The notes under the pieces are model-generated. The model made no database searches. It saw only the letters and a list, made by a program, of their open reading frames with translations, and was not told the DNA's origin. A stretch of DNA of 64,000 nucleotides from Acridotheres tristis (taxonomy: Eukaryota; Chordata; Aves; Passeriformes; Sturnidae), in assembly GCA_037013685.1 (NCBI GenBank), contig CM072899.1, positions 6,924,479 through 6,988,478 on the forward strand, given 5' to 3'. The translations under genes and the position numbers were made by a program. Positions 23,081 through 37,156 of this stretch are shown here, in pieces (the first letter of the stretch is position 1; every line of letters begins with the position of its first letter).

Positions 23081-26000
23081 GTACAAGTCTGCTATTGCTC
23101 GTTTAGACAAAGCATTGAACAGGTTAAAAAAGCTCCTCTATTGATTGTGCTCTGTTTTTCCTTGTGGCAAAATAGGAGATGAAGAGTTAGAGCTGCACAT
23201 AAGTCATGAACTGAGCTCTCAGGCAGTGTTATTATCTCCCTACCATCAGCGCAGCCACTCCAGCTTTTCAGCAGCCAAGGGGAGAGACCAATCACAGGAT
23301 TTATCATGTCAGATTCTACTCTCCCATCAGACTGGATGGCTGAAAACCTCACCCCGCTGCTTTTCTTTCTGGAAGCAGTTTTGCCTTCAGAGTCACCTGC
23401 TGAGCACTCACACTCTGCATTGCACTAGCAAAGCACTCTCCTCCCACTAGCAGAGTGACACGATGAATGTGTCTTTTCCAATAATATTTTATTTGAAAAT
23501 CTCGAAGAAAAATAATTACTCATGCTCCCCATCAGAAAGGTAAAAAATCAGAGTGGTGAATGATATTGTAGCAGTGCCTGTAATTAAGGAACTGCCAGCA
23601 TTTTAATTATAAACTAATATCTTCAGTGGCTGACAATCCAGCTGTTCAGTAGACCCAATAAAAGTGAGATTGCCAGTTCCAGAGTAACAGACCAGCAATT
23701 AAAGTTTTAAGGAGGTTTTCTGTACTTCTTGCTTATTAAGATGTGTTTCTTGCTTGTTAAAGACTTTGGGGAAATTTCATTGAAGTCCTTATGTGTATGA
23801 GTAGGGAGCTTTCCTTTCACTTTCAATGATTCCTCTGTCACAACACTGGGTGGGGACATCCTGAGACCAGCAAATGTCTCACCAGGCTTTCCCCCATCAC
23901 ACTAAAGCCAGCTAAGTGCTGCTTTAACATTTTCCGCCTTCAAATCATTGGTCCAGCTATTGCCCAGTATGACCAAGAAGCTTAGCTGAACCGTTTTAGA
24001 GGGTACCTCAAGCACCAGTGGGGATTTATTTAATTATTACATAAAACTTAGAACTGCATTTTAAGCACTGAAACATCATTAAGCATAACAAGGCTAAGAA
24101 CTCAGCATTTTGCAATATTAAAAATACTAAAAACAGGATGAAGCTCATCCCTTCCCCAGTTTCTGCTTCTGACCCAGTGCAAAATGAAACTGTGGTTCAC
24201 TTTATGTTTTTCTTCATTCAGGAATTCAGACAAAGTGTTAAGATGTAGATGTGGGCTGACCTAAAAACCCTACAAGGAATTCCCACTCTCCAAGCCCAGG
24301 CTTGACCCAGCAGTGGGGCAGGTCAGGGGGGGCAGAGCAGCCACCAGCAGATGGCCCAGAGGCCACCAGAGATGGGCCCTGAGTGTGCTGGTACCGGACA
24401 CCAGGACTGTGCTGGCTGCTCCCAGGACACACGGGTTACAGCAGGAGATGCTCATGGCAGCTGAGGTTACCTGCCTGCAAGGTAGGAGTGTGCAGCCTCC
24501 TCCATCTCCTGACACCCAGCATTATGAGCTGTGCTGGCTGGCTTACAGGAGGGACAAAACCCCAGTCAGGGCAGCCCAGCCCCCTCCTCATCTCCCTGCC
24601 TTTTCCAGCATACAGGCTTCTCCCTCATCCCTTCCCTGGGGGCATCCAGGGATGCTCCCACTTCCCCACAGACACGTTCTCTGCATGGAAAATCAAACAC
24701 ACTGGCATGCACTTCTGAGAGCACATTCCCATCCTGCAGGTCTGGCTCAAGGGAAAGGTCCCCACAGAGTTTAGCAGAGGTAACCCTTGGGAATAAGAAC
24801 CTGCTGAACAAGAGAGGCTGTGTCTTAATTACATGGAATCAGTGTTCCCAGCATCACCAACGCGAGGACAGGAAAATAAAGATGTGAATCCTGTCAGGCA
24901 GTGAGTTTACCACAATGCACCCAGGGCAGGGGTCCCTTAGATGGATGAGACCCCTGCTGTCACCCACAGCCTCTCCCTTGGGGCATCACAGCCCCCCAGT
25001 GACATCTGGCTGGGTGGCGAGAGAAGGGCAGGCAAGGCAAGGCATCAACCTCAGCTACAAGAGCTGCTGGGCAGAAAGTTCACTCATCCAGCTCCTTCCC
25101 ACTCCTCCAGACTCTGCAACTCTGCTTCCTCCAGCAGCTGCTGCCTTCCTGCCTGGTGTGCCTGCTCTCCCTGGGCACTGAATCCCCTTCTCCTCTGGCA
25201 GCTCCCTCATAAAACAGCAGGAACAAACTGTGCTGCGTGCCTCAGCCTCCACAGGCACACGGGAAATGCTTTCCACAGGTGTCTGAGGTTTCCCAAGGGA
25301 AATGCAACCTCTCCAGGGAAGATTGCTAGAAGAGTGGTAAACACTTTGGTGGAACTACCTTTACAAAGAGAGGATAAAATACATACGTTCTAGACAAAGA
25401 GAAGATGTCACAGAAATTGTTCCAGTATCAACAGTAAATGCTTTGTTCCTACATGAAAGCTCTAGGTAGTTCTGTCACATACATGAAGAGAAGGATGCTG
25501 CAAGTTCTGTGGACATAATTCCCACATTTCTTAGTGTGTTACACTGTGGAGACATTAAGCCCAAGCAAAAGACAATAGTAATAAAATCCCAGCCTTTACT
25601 CTTTGCAATGAGTCTGTTCTCTACTAGCATTGAACATCTCTGCAGCAAAACTTAAAGAAAGAACTACACTGTAAAACTTATAATTAAGTTTAATAATATG
25701 AAAAGTAAATTCCATGGCAAATGTTAGGGCTGACTGGTGTTCTGAGATGTAGTTATGCAAAATCTGCTGCCAGTTCAAATTAACATATCTCATAACTGGC
25801 CCTGGAATAGGAAGTGATCAGCTGAGTGATGAACAAGCCCCAGTTTCTGTCCTTGCTCATGACCTGCCTCAAGGCTAATCCTCCCTCCTTCACCATAGTT
25901 CCAAAGCTGGTGGAAAAGGTGTCAAATCATGGTTCATAAGGTTTCAGCAGGAAACAAAAGTACTTTTTTGTAGCTTAAATGTCACTAGTGCCTGCTGGAA

Positions 26001-28518
26001 GCTTGCATTTGAAGTGCATTTGGTGCCTGCATTCTTCTGTGGAAGGGAGACAGACTCTTTCTCCCCCAGAAGAGCCCAGCTCTGGGCCCTGGGGTTATCA
26101 GCAGGTGACCTCCCATGTACCTGTCACCCCTGTGCAGGGCTCAATGCTGGCAGCAGGTCTCATTTGTGTCTGGAGTAAACTGGAAGATTTGTGAGGTACT
26201 GGGTGCCATGACGGACCCCTGAACATTTGGTGTTGAGGCTCTGCAGCTTAGAAAATCACACTTAACAACCTGAGGTTTAGAAAAACAGTTTGAAATGTTG
26301 AAAACAGGTACTTTGCATTTTTCTTCTAACTAGAAAAAAACCTCTTGAACCCTAAAGTTGCATCTTAAAAAGACTGATGGCAAACCCTGAAGTCATTCAT
26401 TTGTTCCGCACATACAACTCCTTAGCATCATAAAGTTCTTACCTATTTACTTTCAGCTCTTTGTTCAGACCCCTTATCTCCTATTTTTAAAATAAAAATA
26501 ACCAAGAATCAGCGCTGGGAAAGGAGCTGTTTTCCTCTCTGCTTGTGTCTGTGCTGTCTGCATAGGGCTGCCTTGCAGCTTGCCTTGCCCTTGGCCACCT
26601 TCTCCCCACTCACATCTCAGCAGCATTTGGGGCAGAGCTCCTCTAGCATCACTCCCCTGCAGGAAGCAGAGATCCTCGGGTGCCAGTGATCCACCTGCTG
26701 CAGCCTGGCAGGTTCCTGTACTTGCTGAGTAATGACCCACAGCCCTGAGTGTAAAAGAGCAGCAAAAAGCAGGAGAAAGATTGCTGCTCTTTGCTCACGC
26801 TAATTGTGGATGGCACTTTTAAGCACAGGCACAGTGTTTATGTCAGGAAAGTACATTTCTGTCCTGTAGCTTCCCTTACTTATTCAGCACTCTTCTTAGG
26901 ATACAGGAGAGAGCAACTCCTACATGCAATTTATATATATCTGTAGATATGTGTGAGAAATTTTTATTAAAAAGAGGATGACAGTTGCCACGGGAAATTA
27001 TGAATACATGCATATATACATTCACTCGAATATGCACCCTGAGCCTTTGAGACCTTTCAATTTCTTCAAGAAAATACTATTTAAAGAAGTGTGATGCCCC
27101 CTTGTTAGATCTCACTGGAACCAAAAGTTCAGCAGCAGAAAAGGGGGTGAACCTGAGTCTTCCTCAGGAGTTCTGATATAAGAGAACACGTAACAAGAAA
27201 CATGTAAAGAACATTTTTGACATGGGTATGTGAGTAAGTTGTCTCCAAGTCAACCATAGCACAGCTACTCTAATAAATATGCATTTATCCTTCCATTACT
27301 GCAAGGTAGGACATGTGGAGGAGTAACTACTTTCTGTGACAATTCATCAGGTGTCCTCTAGAGGAGAGGAGAGTAGGGCATCACATCATCCTCTCTTTCA
27401 GTGTAGCTAAAAAAGATATGAGGCAGCTCCACCTGAGATCCAGCCACTGACTCAGAAATTACATTGAAAACCTTGGGCTTTTGTGTTCTTCTTATAATTG
27501 CTACATAGAAAAATCAGTTTGGTATAGGATGTTTCAATCAATCTGGCCCTGAGAAAATACAAAACAATAACTTTTGTGCAAGCTGCAGAGCAGAATCCTT
27601 ATTAAAAAACTACATCAAAACCTGTGTCCAGTCCAGTCTATTCAAGTCACTGCTCTTGTTTTAACTGTGCTCATACCCCAGAGAGTCCTGATGGATTGGA
27701 GCTGTAGGAGGTAGACCAGCAGACTGAAGAGGTTAGATGTATTTCTTTGTTAATGGGGTTGATGCTGTTCAAAGCTCCCATGAAAATTCAGCATGAAGAT
27801 CTTCCTAAGCTCAGGGCCTTCATGATCATTCAGCCTTTAATCAGATACAAAGATATTTTTTCTCTGCTTCTTTCTGAATATATCCATCTCCTCAGGAGCA
27901 AGGGAAAGACTTTTATAGAGAACTTGACAAAATTCCTGAGACACCTCATTAATTCCAGTCACTTCAGCAGTGACTTCCCTGCCACTTGTGGCACTCAAAG
28001 AAGTCATAGCTTGCCTTAGTAATAACAAATCCTATCCATTAGCCATGTCTCTGCACTTGCATATTAATATTGTCTGGCCTTGTTAAATATAGAAGCCTAT
28101 TCTCTTTAATCTGATTTTAACAGGCATTTTTTTCCCCTAGGGTTAGCTATAAAATAATTGATAATGATAATCATCCCACCTCCAAAAAGCTTGTGAAATT
28201 CCTTAAATGGCCTCTTATTGCTCCTGGGGAGCTGGGGCAGGCCCTCTACCTCTGTAGATACTGTGATTTTACCCCTATTTGATGGGAAATTTAGAATTTT
28301 TTGAACTGTATACTCTCTTCTCCACTTTACAGAGACATCATTTAGTCAGCAGAACTTTTATCTCATTATTACACGTGTGCATCTAACAGGATCCAGTGGT
28401 GAGAACAGGAAATACTCACAAACAGTGCAAGTGGTGGGTGTGAAGGGCTTTGCAGAGCCCCTTATCCTGTCTAGAGTTCCACTTCACACAGCACAACTCA
28501 AGCAAGAGCCATTCCTCA
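23081..28518. other. Intergenic, no gene recognised
   Basis: No exon recognised. The segment 23,480-23,760 is AT-rich with several homeodomain-type cores (for example GTAATTAAGG and TTTAATTATAAACTAATA) and looks unlike its more GC-rich surroundings, so it could be a conserved non-coding element. The more GC-rich part 24,240-25,390 gives overlapping open frames with no family resemblance. Confidence 0.5.
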
Positions 28519-28692
28519 TACAATTGCAGGATAGTTTGAGTTGGAAGGGACTTTAAAACTCATCCAGTTTCAACCTCCTTGCCTTAGGCAGGCACACCTT
28601 TTACTAGACCAGGTTGCTTAAAGTCCCATCCAACCTGGTCTTGAACAATTCCAGGGATGGGACAGCCACAACTAACTCAAGATACTCTCTGG
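28519..28692 (-). mobile_element. CR1 LINE fragment
   Basis: ATACAATTGCAGGATAGTTT, then GAGTTGGAAGGGACTTTAAAACTCATCCAGTTTCAACCTCC and AATTCCAGGGATGGGACAGCCACAAC, is the reverse complement of a CR1 3' end. Minus orientation, about 175 bp. Confidence 0.88.
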
Positions 28693-31600
28693 TAACTCAA
28701 AAGCAGAAAGACTTGGCAGCAGTAGTAGGTAAATTGATACCAAAGTCTCTTCTACAGGGTCAAGAGAGTTGTGTTCACTTATTTGTCTAAAATGAGAGCT
28801 GGTTGAAACCTCTCAACTGCATTTTGTTGAGCAAGGCTTTTCTTGTTGACAGAAGTCTTGAAGGACCTTGGAAAAAGGAGGTGTGTTGAAGAGAATATTG
28901 CTTTCTTAACAACAAAAAGCTTCGGAGGTTTCTGTGAAAATTATGTCTCTTGTGCTGTTAACTGCCTTAGGAACAGTGCTAAACCATGAAATAGGAAATG
29001 GGATTTTTCATCTCTTTTATCAGCTTCCAAGATTAGTAGCTTTACAAGAATCTGATAGTTTCAGAAATCCAGCAAAAATATTTCCCTCTTGCACCTTAGA
29101 TTAGACATAAAGAAAAAAGTTGGTTTTTTTACTATGAGGATAGAGATGCACTAAAGCAGGTTATCCAGAGGAGCTGTGGATGCCCAAAAGGCAAAATATT
29201 CAGGCAAAGTGGACACACAAAAACCTAGCCCTATTTTGAGATAATTTGACCATTCTGACAAGACTGCAGGAAAATAACTGAAGACAGAAGTATTACAGGG
29301 GAAGTCTCAATTATCAAGTAGCAGCCAAAACCTCCCCCTGTTACTGGCAGTGCACCACAAACCAGGAGCAGTTCAAACCCGTGGCTGCTGCTAAGCTCCT
29401 GATTGTTGGTGTGGCAGTGTTTTCAATATTTATTATACTTAGGAGTTCCTGATGAACTCTTGCTGCTGTTTATAGCACAAGCCCAGGTATAGCTCATTTT
29501 CCAAGAATAACTTTGGCAAGATATCAGTATCTGTTGCAGCCTTTTGACAGCTTATAAATATGGTTGAAAGTGCAGTCGAGCAGTTTCAGACAGCAGAGCA
29601 AATAATTTCCCAGAGTTATCCATTAGGGCAGAGCCCTCCCCATCTGAACACCCGTGGAGAAGGGAGCATTCCCACTGCTCAAGTTCCTGCAGAGGATTTG
29701 CATGAAGAAAAAAAAGCACTTTTTTCCTTTAAGGAAAAAAAACCTTTCCGTTTTTCTCTCCTCTACAGCCTTTAGTGATTTTCCGCATGCTAAAAATACA
29801 CCAAAAATCCCATTGTTCCTGCACAGCACAATTGTGACTGTCAGGCTGAGTCCCCAGGAGCCCACAGCTGTGTGCTGGAGCACTGATGGTGAGCATTGCA
29901 CTTCAGGTTTTAATTCTGCAGTGTTAGTGACTCACCTTTTGTCTTCTGACTCAACACACAACACAGCCATGACAAAAGTCCTTTTCCTGCTCTTTTGGGA
30001 GTCTCTGCCCACCCTCAGTACCTGTGCTGGATGCTTGATTTACTCCATACTCTATTAACAGTGAATCAGGTCCTCTGTGTTTTCTGGAGCTGGCCCCTCG
30101 TGGGGCTGCACAGACAGCTCTGGGACAGCAGAGCGAGACACAGCATCATTTTAATAATTTAAACCATCTAAATCAGTGCCAGAACAGCTGAACCTGCAGA
30201 CAGCAAATTTCACCACTAGGTTGATGCAAGACTGACATAAATGCAATCACAAGTGTGATTCATCGCTTTTAGAAGCTGCTTTGCTGTGTTTTTCAAGAAT
30301 CATGATACTCCCTCAGACAAATTTTACCAAGACATGAGTTACCTGCTAGCTATTACATTTATCAGAACAGGTTTCCAGTGATGTAAGTGGGCATCACCTT
30401 GCTGAAGCCATGGCAAGCACCAAGCCCACCTGCACAGGCCAGGTAAGCAGCCTGTCTCCTGTGAGGATGGATGGCAAAATATGAGCCTTGTACAGCTGAC
30501 AGACATTTATGGAGGATAATTATAGAGACTGCAAGTATATCAATTACCTTGACAGGTTAATGGTTTATTTTTAATTAGATGAAGAGGCACAGGGGTGACT
30601 GCAAATAATTTGCTTGTGTCTTTACCAGGACAGGTCCCCGATGTACTTCATTCTGTGCCAGAGAGCAGTCCATCAAGTATAGGGAAGCTCTTCAAGCAAA
30701 ATAAAGGCTGGGAACACCATCTGTGAAGGGAAACTTAGTCCAAGTGCCTTGTTTACAAAAAACTACCCAGTTTATGGTGGTGTCCAGCCTGACCCAAGCC
30801 CACACATAGCTGGAAGCAAGGTGGATAAGTACAAAGCTATTGGTGCTACAGGATTTGGGTACGTGGCTGCAGCAGGGACAGGAGCAGAGATACCTGGGGA
30901 AGGGGATGATTCTGCTGGGGATGGAGGTAACTTTGAACAGGAGATTGATTATTGCTTCTAACGTACTATTTTCAGAGTTTAAAAAAATCCTAAACATAAA
31001 CGCTCTTTTGCTTTTCACCTCAGCTATGAATACCACATAGAATTACCTTGTCATTATATGGAACATATTTTTAACAACCACCTAGAACTGGAGGTCTGGC
31101 TTGCTTTATCAAGCTTTCAAGGTCACTGAGGAGTGAGTTTATGAGGATCCAAATGAAGCTGCAGGTGTCATGAGTGACATGAGGCCTTTCCACACAAGAA
31201 TATTTTTAATGTTAACTCCTTATTTAAAAATCCCTTTTGCAGACCCATCTGGTTTTCCTTTCCTTCATACCCATCAGCTGGATTTCACCAAAAATTCAAT
31301 CAATTTCTAAGAAAGTTGGCCAATGGAGCAGCTTTCACTCCAGACACTACAGCTGTGTTACTGTGACCAATCCTCATCCCCAGGAATTTCTCCTTTGCTG
31401 TCTACAGTGAATGCTACTGAGTAAAAGAGAGCAGTGAGTTTTCAATTGCTGTTTGATCCCTTGTTTCTAGGAGTAGGATGCAAAGTTGGCTGCATTTCCA
31501 GAATGGATGCTGACTCAATGAATTTTTCCAGTGTCCTGTAACAATCCCATTGACAAACATCATTCCCTGCACAGGCACCACGAGTGCCTGGACACCTGTG

Positions 31601-34600
31601 AGTGCAAAACCTCACGGTTTCAGCTACTCTTTTTTTAACCTAAATGAGAATAAAGAAGCGTGGCATGGAAAATCCCAGTTTTGCTGGGATTTAAGGCAAG
31701 AAAATCCCCCTTCATCCCACTGCTTGCCTCCAGCAGTCTCAACAAGAAATTGAGATAATTTGTTTGGTGTCAGCTATCCTCTCTCAGAAAGAAAATACTC
31801 TTTCAAGGCATACAATTACTACACATGGCACTCATAAACAATGCCATGTTTAGCAATTTGTAGCATGGAACATTGAAAGGAATTTTCTCTGATGGAGTTT
31901 GACAATTTTGTCCAAAAAAAAAAAATTCTGTAAGCTGCAGATAATCTTTAATGGAAACAGATTTAAATACAAACTATAGTTCCTTCACACTGTGCTGTAA
32001 ATCACAGGGGAAACATAATTCATTTGCAGCAGTTTTCAACAAGAAAACTTGGCAGTCTTTCAGCAAGTTTCATAATTGCTCTATTTTAAACTTCATCTTG
32101 AAAAAGCTCAAGATAGCTTTTAGTTTTATTGAAAGGTTAATTTCACACCTACAGAAAAATATCAGCTTTCCATTAGATCTAACAGAGTGTTAAATGCAAA
32201 AATTACAGTCCCTTCCCTATGAATGTGCAAAGTTTGTTGGATTTTTAACCCACTCTAATTTTCCATTCTTTCCTGGTAAAGCCAAGGCACAACAGGCACG
32301 GGAGCACCAGCACCAACAGCACCTAATCCCAAATCAGCCCTGGGTGAGAGCTGCAGGACATCAGCAGCTGCAGTAATTTGGGTTTCCAGCTGTGCAGGGG
32401 TAATCCACACCTAAAGAACACCCAGCACAGAAGGCAAAAAGGGACATTTCCCTGGGAGAAGGTTTGAACCACACTAATTCTTCACAGATTTATGCCAAGG
32501 TGTCTCAAAAAGCACCACAGCATCTCTGGGCTCACTTATTGCTGGGGAAGTACAAACAAGGGGTAGGTAAAGAAGAAATTAGCTTATTCCTCTTCCCATC
32601 CCATCAGCTGTATTTTCTGTGGGATTGAAACATGCCATTGGGAGCCAGCCTGATCCCATGCTCATGTCCCACTGGAGGGGTAAGATTAGGGCACAAACAA
32701 TGAAATATTTCTGGTGACTTGTGCAGCATTCCATGCCACCAAGGTACACCCAGTCCATCACTCATCCAGAGTGGGGCAATGTTTCCCTGGATCCAATCCT
32801 GAAGAGCCAGAGGAATCCCAAGAGGACACTTCTCACCATCTAGGGCTGTGTACCTTGTTGTAATTATTTTGTGACACAGCCTGAACCTCAGCCTCGCATG
32901 ACTTGAGAAAGTCCCTGCAAATGCAATGTTTTTGTGGCTTTGTGTCTGGCAACCTGCACTTCCCCAAAACCAGCACTTCCCCCTCTGCTTCTCAGATCCC
33001 AGCAATTAAACCCAGGCAGCACTTGCAGCAGTAGTTTCAGCTAGCTGTGATGGATACAGACACCTCCTGGCTCCCAGAACCATCATTCCACCATGCAACA
33101 AGTGCATGTGTGAGCGTGAGCGTGCACAGTGCTGGAGGGGGCGGATACAGGCAGAGAGGAGAGAGTTTGTGCAGCCTTATGCACAGGGAATGCCATTAGG
33201 GAAAAAAAACAGTTTTTGCCTCCAAGAAAACCATGATTCAGTCACTACCTTATTGGGGGGAGGGGGAAAGTCACACTGAATTTCATTTAGGTATTTTAAG
33301 TTCAGTCACACCAGAAATGACTTGTCAAGGGAAGAGGAAGGGGATTAATTTATCCCAAAGAATGCTGGTACCATGGCTCTGTGCAAGGCGAGTTTATCAT
33401 TGCACAGTGCTCCCTGTCATTGCTAGGGGCTCCTGCCTGAGGTACAAGGGACAGAGGGACAGTTCCCAGGGCTCAGGGGACCTGCAGAGCTGCCATCCCC
33501 CCCATCTGACTGGGCCACTGACACACACAGCTGGAACCAGTGTGTGGGCTGTTCCCTGGCTGATCCAATTAATCATTATTTGCAGACAAAAGATTAATGC
33601 AACAGAAGAAACAGGTTTATTGTCTGAGAGTTACACTCCTGCCTGTGCTTCTCTATGGCAGGGAGCTGCAGGGGAGGCAGTGTGGCACAGCTCAGGCTGA
33701 GCATCAAAGCACCTTCTCCTCCAAAGCACCTTCTCCAAGTCCAGCTTGCCCAGAAACAGCTCTTGGGTTTGTGGCAGTTTGGGGAAATTTTGTTGCAAGA
33801 CTTTGATCCCTAGCCCCAAAGAAATAACTGAGGGCATCCCATGCTCCAGAGCTTGGCTTAAAGCCAGTCAAATGCTCCTCCCTGCAGCAGCAAAGCAAAC
33901 CTCAGTGTGGCAGAGAAAGCCAGGCCTGCTTTCAACCAGGTGTGGAGGCTTGGAGCAGTCAGGTCTTCCTAAGCTGTGCTCTGGGACAGTTGAGACCTTG
34001 GCTTTGTAAAGGCTGGTATGGCTGGGAAGTGAGGCACAGCCCTGATAAGAGCCAGGCTAGAGAGTGATAAAATAATTGGGTTTCTTTAGCTGCTTGCATT
34101 CTTTTTAAAAAGAGGCTATAATTTCTCTCCACAATTATGAGAATGAATAACTTCCATGTCTTGGCTTCTGTTGTCTAGAAACAGCAAGAAAAACATAGAT
34201 TAAGGAAGAAGCCTTTTCGAAAGTGAGGCTTCCTTTTAACACTTGCAAGTTATCAGCATTGCCAGGATCCTGGTACTGGGTGAGCCTGCAGGAGATGGAT
34301 GGGCAATTACTGAACAAAGGCTCCTGCAGTTTGGCTGAGCTAGTGGAAAGTTAAAAAAAAATGCTCACTCAATACTAGAGAGCACCTCTGAAAGTTGCAG
34401 GTGAGCACCATCCCTCATCCCAAAGGCAGATAACCTTTATATTCCTCTCTGGTATTCAGTCTCTAGCCTTTAGAATTGCTGCTCTTCCAGTCTTCCTTGT
34501 GTAAATCATCACACTTCCCCTTTTTATGATATTCTAATTAAGAAAACTGTGATAACAGTAACTAATTATGTCCATAACACATTTTGAAGTGCTCTCTCCG

Positions 34601-36800
34601 CCTGTCAACACTCAGAATGGGAGTCTAAACTTTGGCAAGGGTCCCAGAGCCAAAAAAGGGTCTTGAGCAAGATGCCACTAACCTCCTGTCATTAATCTCA
34701 GATAAAGAAGTTCCTATGAACAACCAGCAATTCATTTGCCATCAGACTCCAGGATCCTTGTTCAGCTTTTCTGCTACAGCTCAGTTACAGTCTTCTAATC
34801 ACTCACTCCAAAGCATGCAGCCATGGTAATTTTTCTATATGATTTTCCTGAATAAATGATAGCTGTGTGGAAGGACTGTGAATTAGGATGGACTACAGAG
34901 CAATATTTTATCTTTTGAGAGATTCTGAGCTGTGCCAATCCTTTAAGTAAAATAAACTACTAACAGAGCAGGGGAATTGAAGAGCTTCCCCAAATACACA
35001 CAAACCTGTCATGCTTTGTCACCTCAATGCTTTAGTTCAACATCTGTCTCCCAGCTGGCAGAGCTGCTCAGTGCAGCACAATGCACCAGAGGAAGCACAG
35101 CCTGCGGAGCCCCCCTTGCTGTGGCCAGAAAGAAGAGCTTCCCAGAGCCCCAGGAGAAGTTAAGACTAGGATTTTCAGGGTTGAGGGAATACGATTTCAT
35201 TTTAGGATCATGTGACAGCAAAGTTCTTGAGCCCATTTAACAGGTTAAGGAAACAAACACACATCTCTAAATTTCACAAGTTCCAGCAATTAACAGGGAC
35301 TGTCACATCTGCTTTGCTGGGACTTTACCAGAGGGGTGGTGGTCAAAACATCTCATGGGAGGTACCTCGAAGTATTGCCATCACTGACCAGCCTTCCCTA
35401 CCTGCAATTCCTCCACATTTTCCTCTACCAGCAACACGCTGGAGCTGTGACTTCAGCCTGCCTCCGACCAGTCCAAACTGGGACATCTTCCCCTGCTTCC
35501 CAGTGCCTCCCCCTCCCACCACACAGCACTGCTGGCAGCTGGAGCTCTGCAGGCATCTCTGCCTCCACAGGGGATCTTTGTGTTTACAATGATGGCAAAC
35601 AGACCCCTGGGTGTCAAATAGGGGCTTCAAGTCCCCCTATAGCATTTCTGGCTAAAGATGTTGATACCAGCTCCCCCCTTGGTTAAATTCCTGAGAAAAT
35701 CATTTAACACACTGGATTTCATATTGCTAAAAGAGATGTAAACTACTTGAATGTCACAGCCCTGGGCTGTACCTGCAACATCAAAGGAAACCCATTTTGA
35801 TAAAGGGTGCAATCTGCAGGTATCTGGCTGTCTAGATGGTGGGGAGTGCCTCTCTAGGGAGTTTTAATATTTTGGCCATGTCAGGCCTGTGAATTGCAGC
35901 TTTTTGCAGTGAGTAAATTGATTATGTAGATTCATGTGGTCCATAGAGTCTGTGATGTGCACAGAAAGTGACATAAATACATATTACAGTGCCAACAGCT
36001 TGTTTTATTTCAATGCCTGGCAGGTTACAACTGACATTGAAGAGAACAGTGATGAGCAGCCCCTTTGGGAGCCCTCCCTGTAAAAGGCAATTGCATCCTG
36101 CAGTGGGACGGGTGGGACAGAGCTCCAAACCTCCCAGCTAATGTGTTATGTTGGGGACTGGAGCAGCTCTACACTGTGGATTCAGAGAGCAGTTCTCATG
36201 CGCTTCATACTCTCCTGTGCTCACTGCAGTTAGGGATGAGTTATTGGCCATTTCTTTTGGATCAACTTGTCTGTGGAACACAGCAGAGTCCTACCTCCCA
36301 TTTAGAGAGCAAAATGTATTAAAAGGACTAGGACTGGATAATGAGCCCATCAACCATGCTGATTTCATTTATGTTATCAGGGTTAAAATTCACACAGCTA
36401 TTGCCAAGCCCATGGGTGTAATTCAGTGTCTGAGAAACAGCAAATGTGAACTCAGAGAGCAGCCCCTGGGTTGATCAAGGCAGCCCAGCCAGGGGCTTCA
36501 GGTGCTCCCCACATCTTCCATAACACACTTGCAGGACAATCCCCTGCCCTTCTGTGACATACAAGGCACCAAGAAGAGCTGCAGACTCAGACTCCAAAAC
36601 AGCCTGGCTGGCCATGCTTGGATGGGGCCAATCCAGACATCTCAATCATCCCATTACACTGAGTGCTGTTCTGTGTCTGCACACTGAAATCTCTGCCCAC
36701 GGGCTGCAGCATTTGTGTGTGAAGTGGAGACAACACTGGGATCAGGCTAACCAACACAGGCTTGCAAAACAACAGTAGAAATATATTAGCCATTGCAAAA
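28693..36800. other. Intergenic, no gene or clear repeat recognised
   Basis: No coding exon was recognised on either strand. The longest frames (33,233-33,700 plus, 155 codons; 29,654-30,058 plus, 134 codons) have no familiar motif. No microsatellite of note. By human synteny a C3orf49 orthologue could lie somewhere between 14.4 and 50 kb on the minus strand, but it cannot be identified by eye. Confidence 0.5.
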
Positions 36801-37156
36801 ATTATAGAATTATTCAGAATGAAAAAACCTCCTAAGCCCATCAGGTCCAACCATGAACTCAGCACTGCCAAGCCCACCAGCAAACCATGTCTACATGTCC
36901 TTTAAATTCCTTCAAGGATGGTGACTCCATCACTCCCTTGGGAAGCCTGTTCCCACATTCCAGCCTTTCTGGTGAAGACACATTTCCTAACACCCAACCT
37001 AAACCTCCCCTGGTATAACTTGGGGGCATTTCCTCTTGACCAGTCACTTTTCACCTGAGAGAAGATGCTGACCCCCATCTGGCTACAACCTCCTTTCAGA
37101 GAGTTTTGGAGAGCAATAATGTTTCCCCTGAGCCTCCTTTTCTCCAGGCTGAACAA
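36801..37156 (-). mobile_element. CR1 LINE fragment
   Basis: It begins ATTATAGAATTATTCAGAAT, continues CATCAGGTCCAACCATGAAC, GGAAGCCTGTTCCCACATTCCAG, CCTAACACCCAACCTAAACCTCCCCTGG and TTTCCTCTTGACCAGTCAC, and ends TTTTCTCCAGGCTGAACAA. This is a contiguous 356-bp CR1 tail in reverse complement. Confidence 0.93.

Noticed and set aside
24313..25393. Overlapping 110-153 codon frames in a GC-richer stretch
   Set aside because: Multiple equally long frames in different phases point to composition, not coding. No family match by eye.
30692..31036. 114-codon minus-strand frame with a 70-codon plus-strand frame opposite
   Set aside because: Considered as a possible C3orf49 or pseudogene exon. No motif recognised and no clear splice context.
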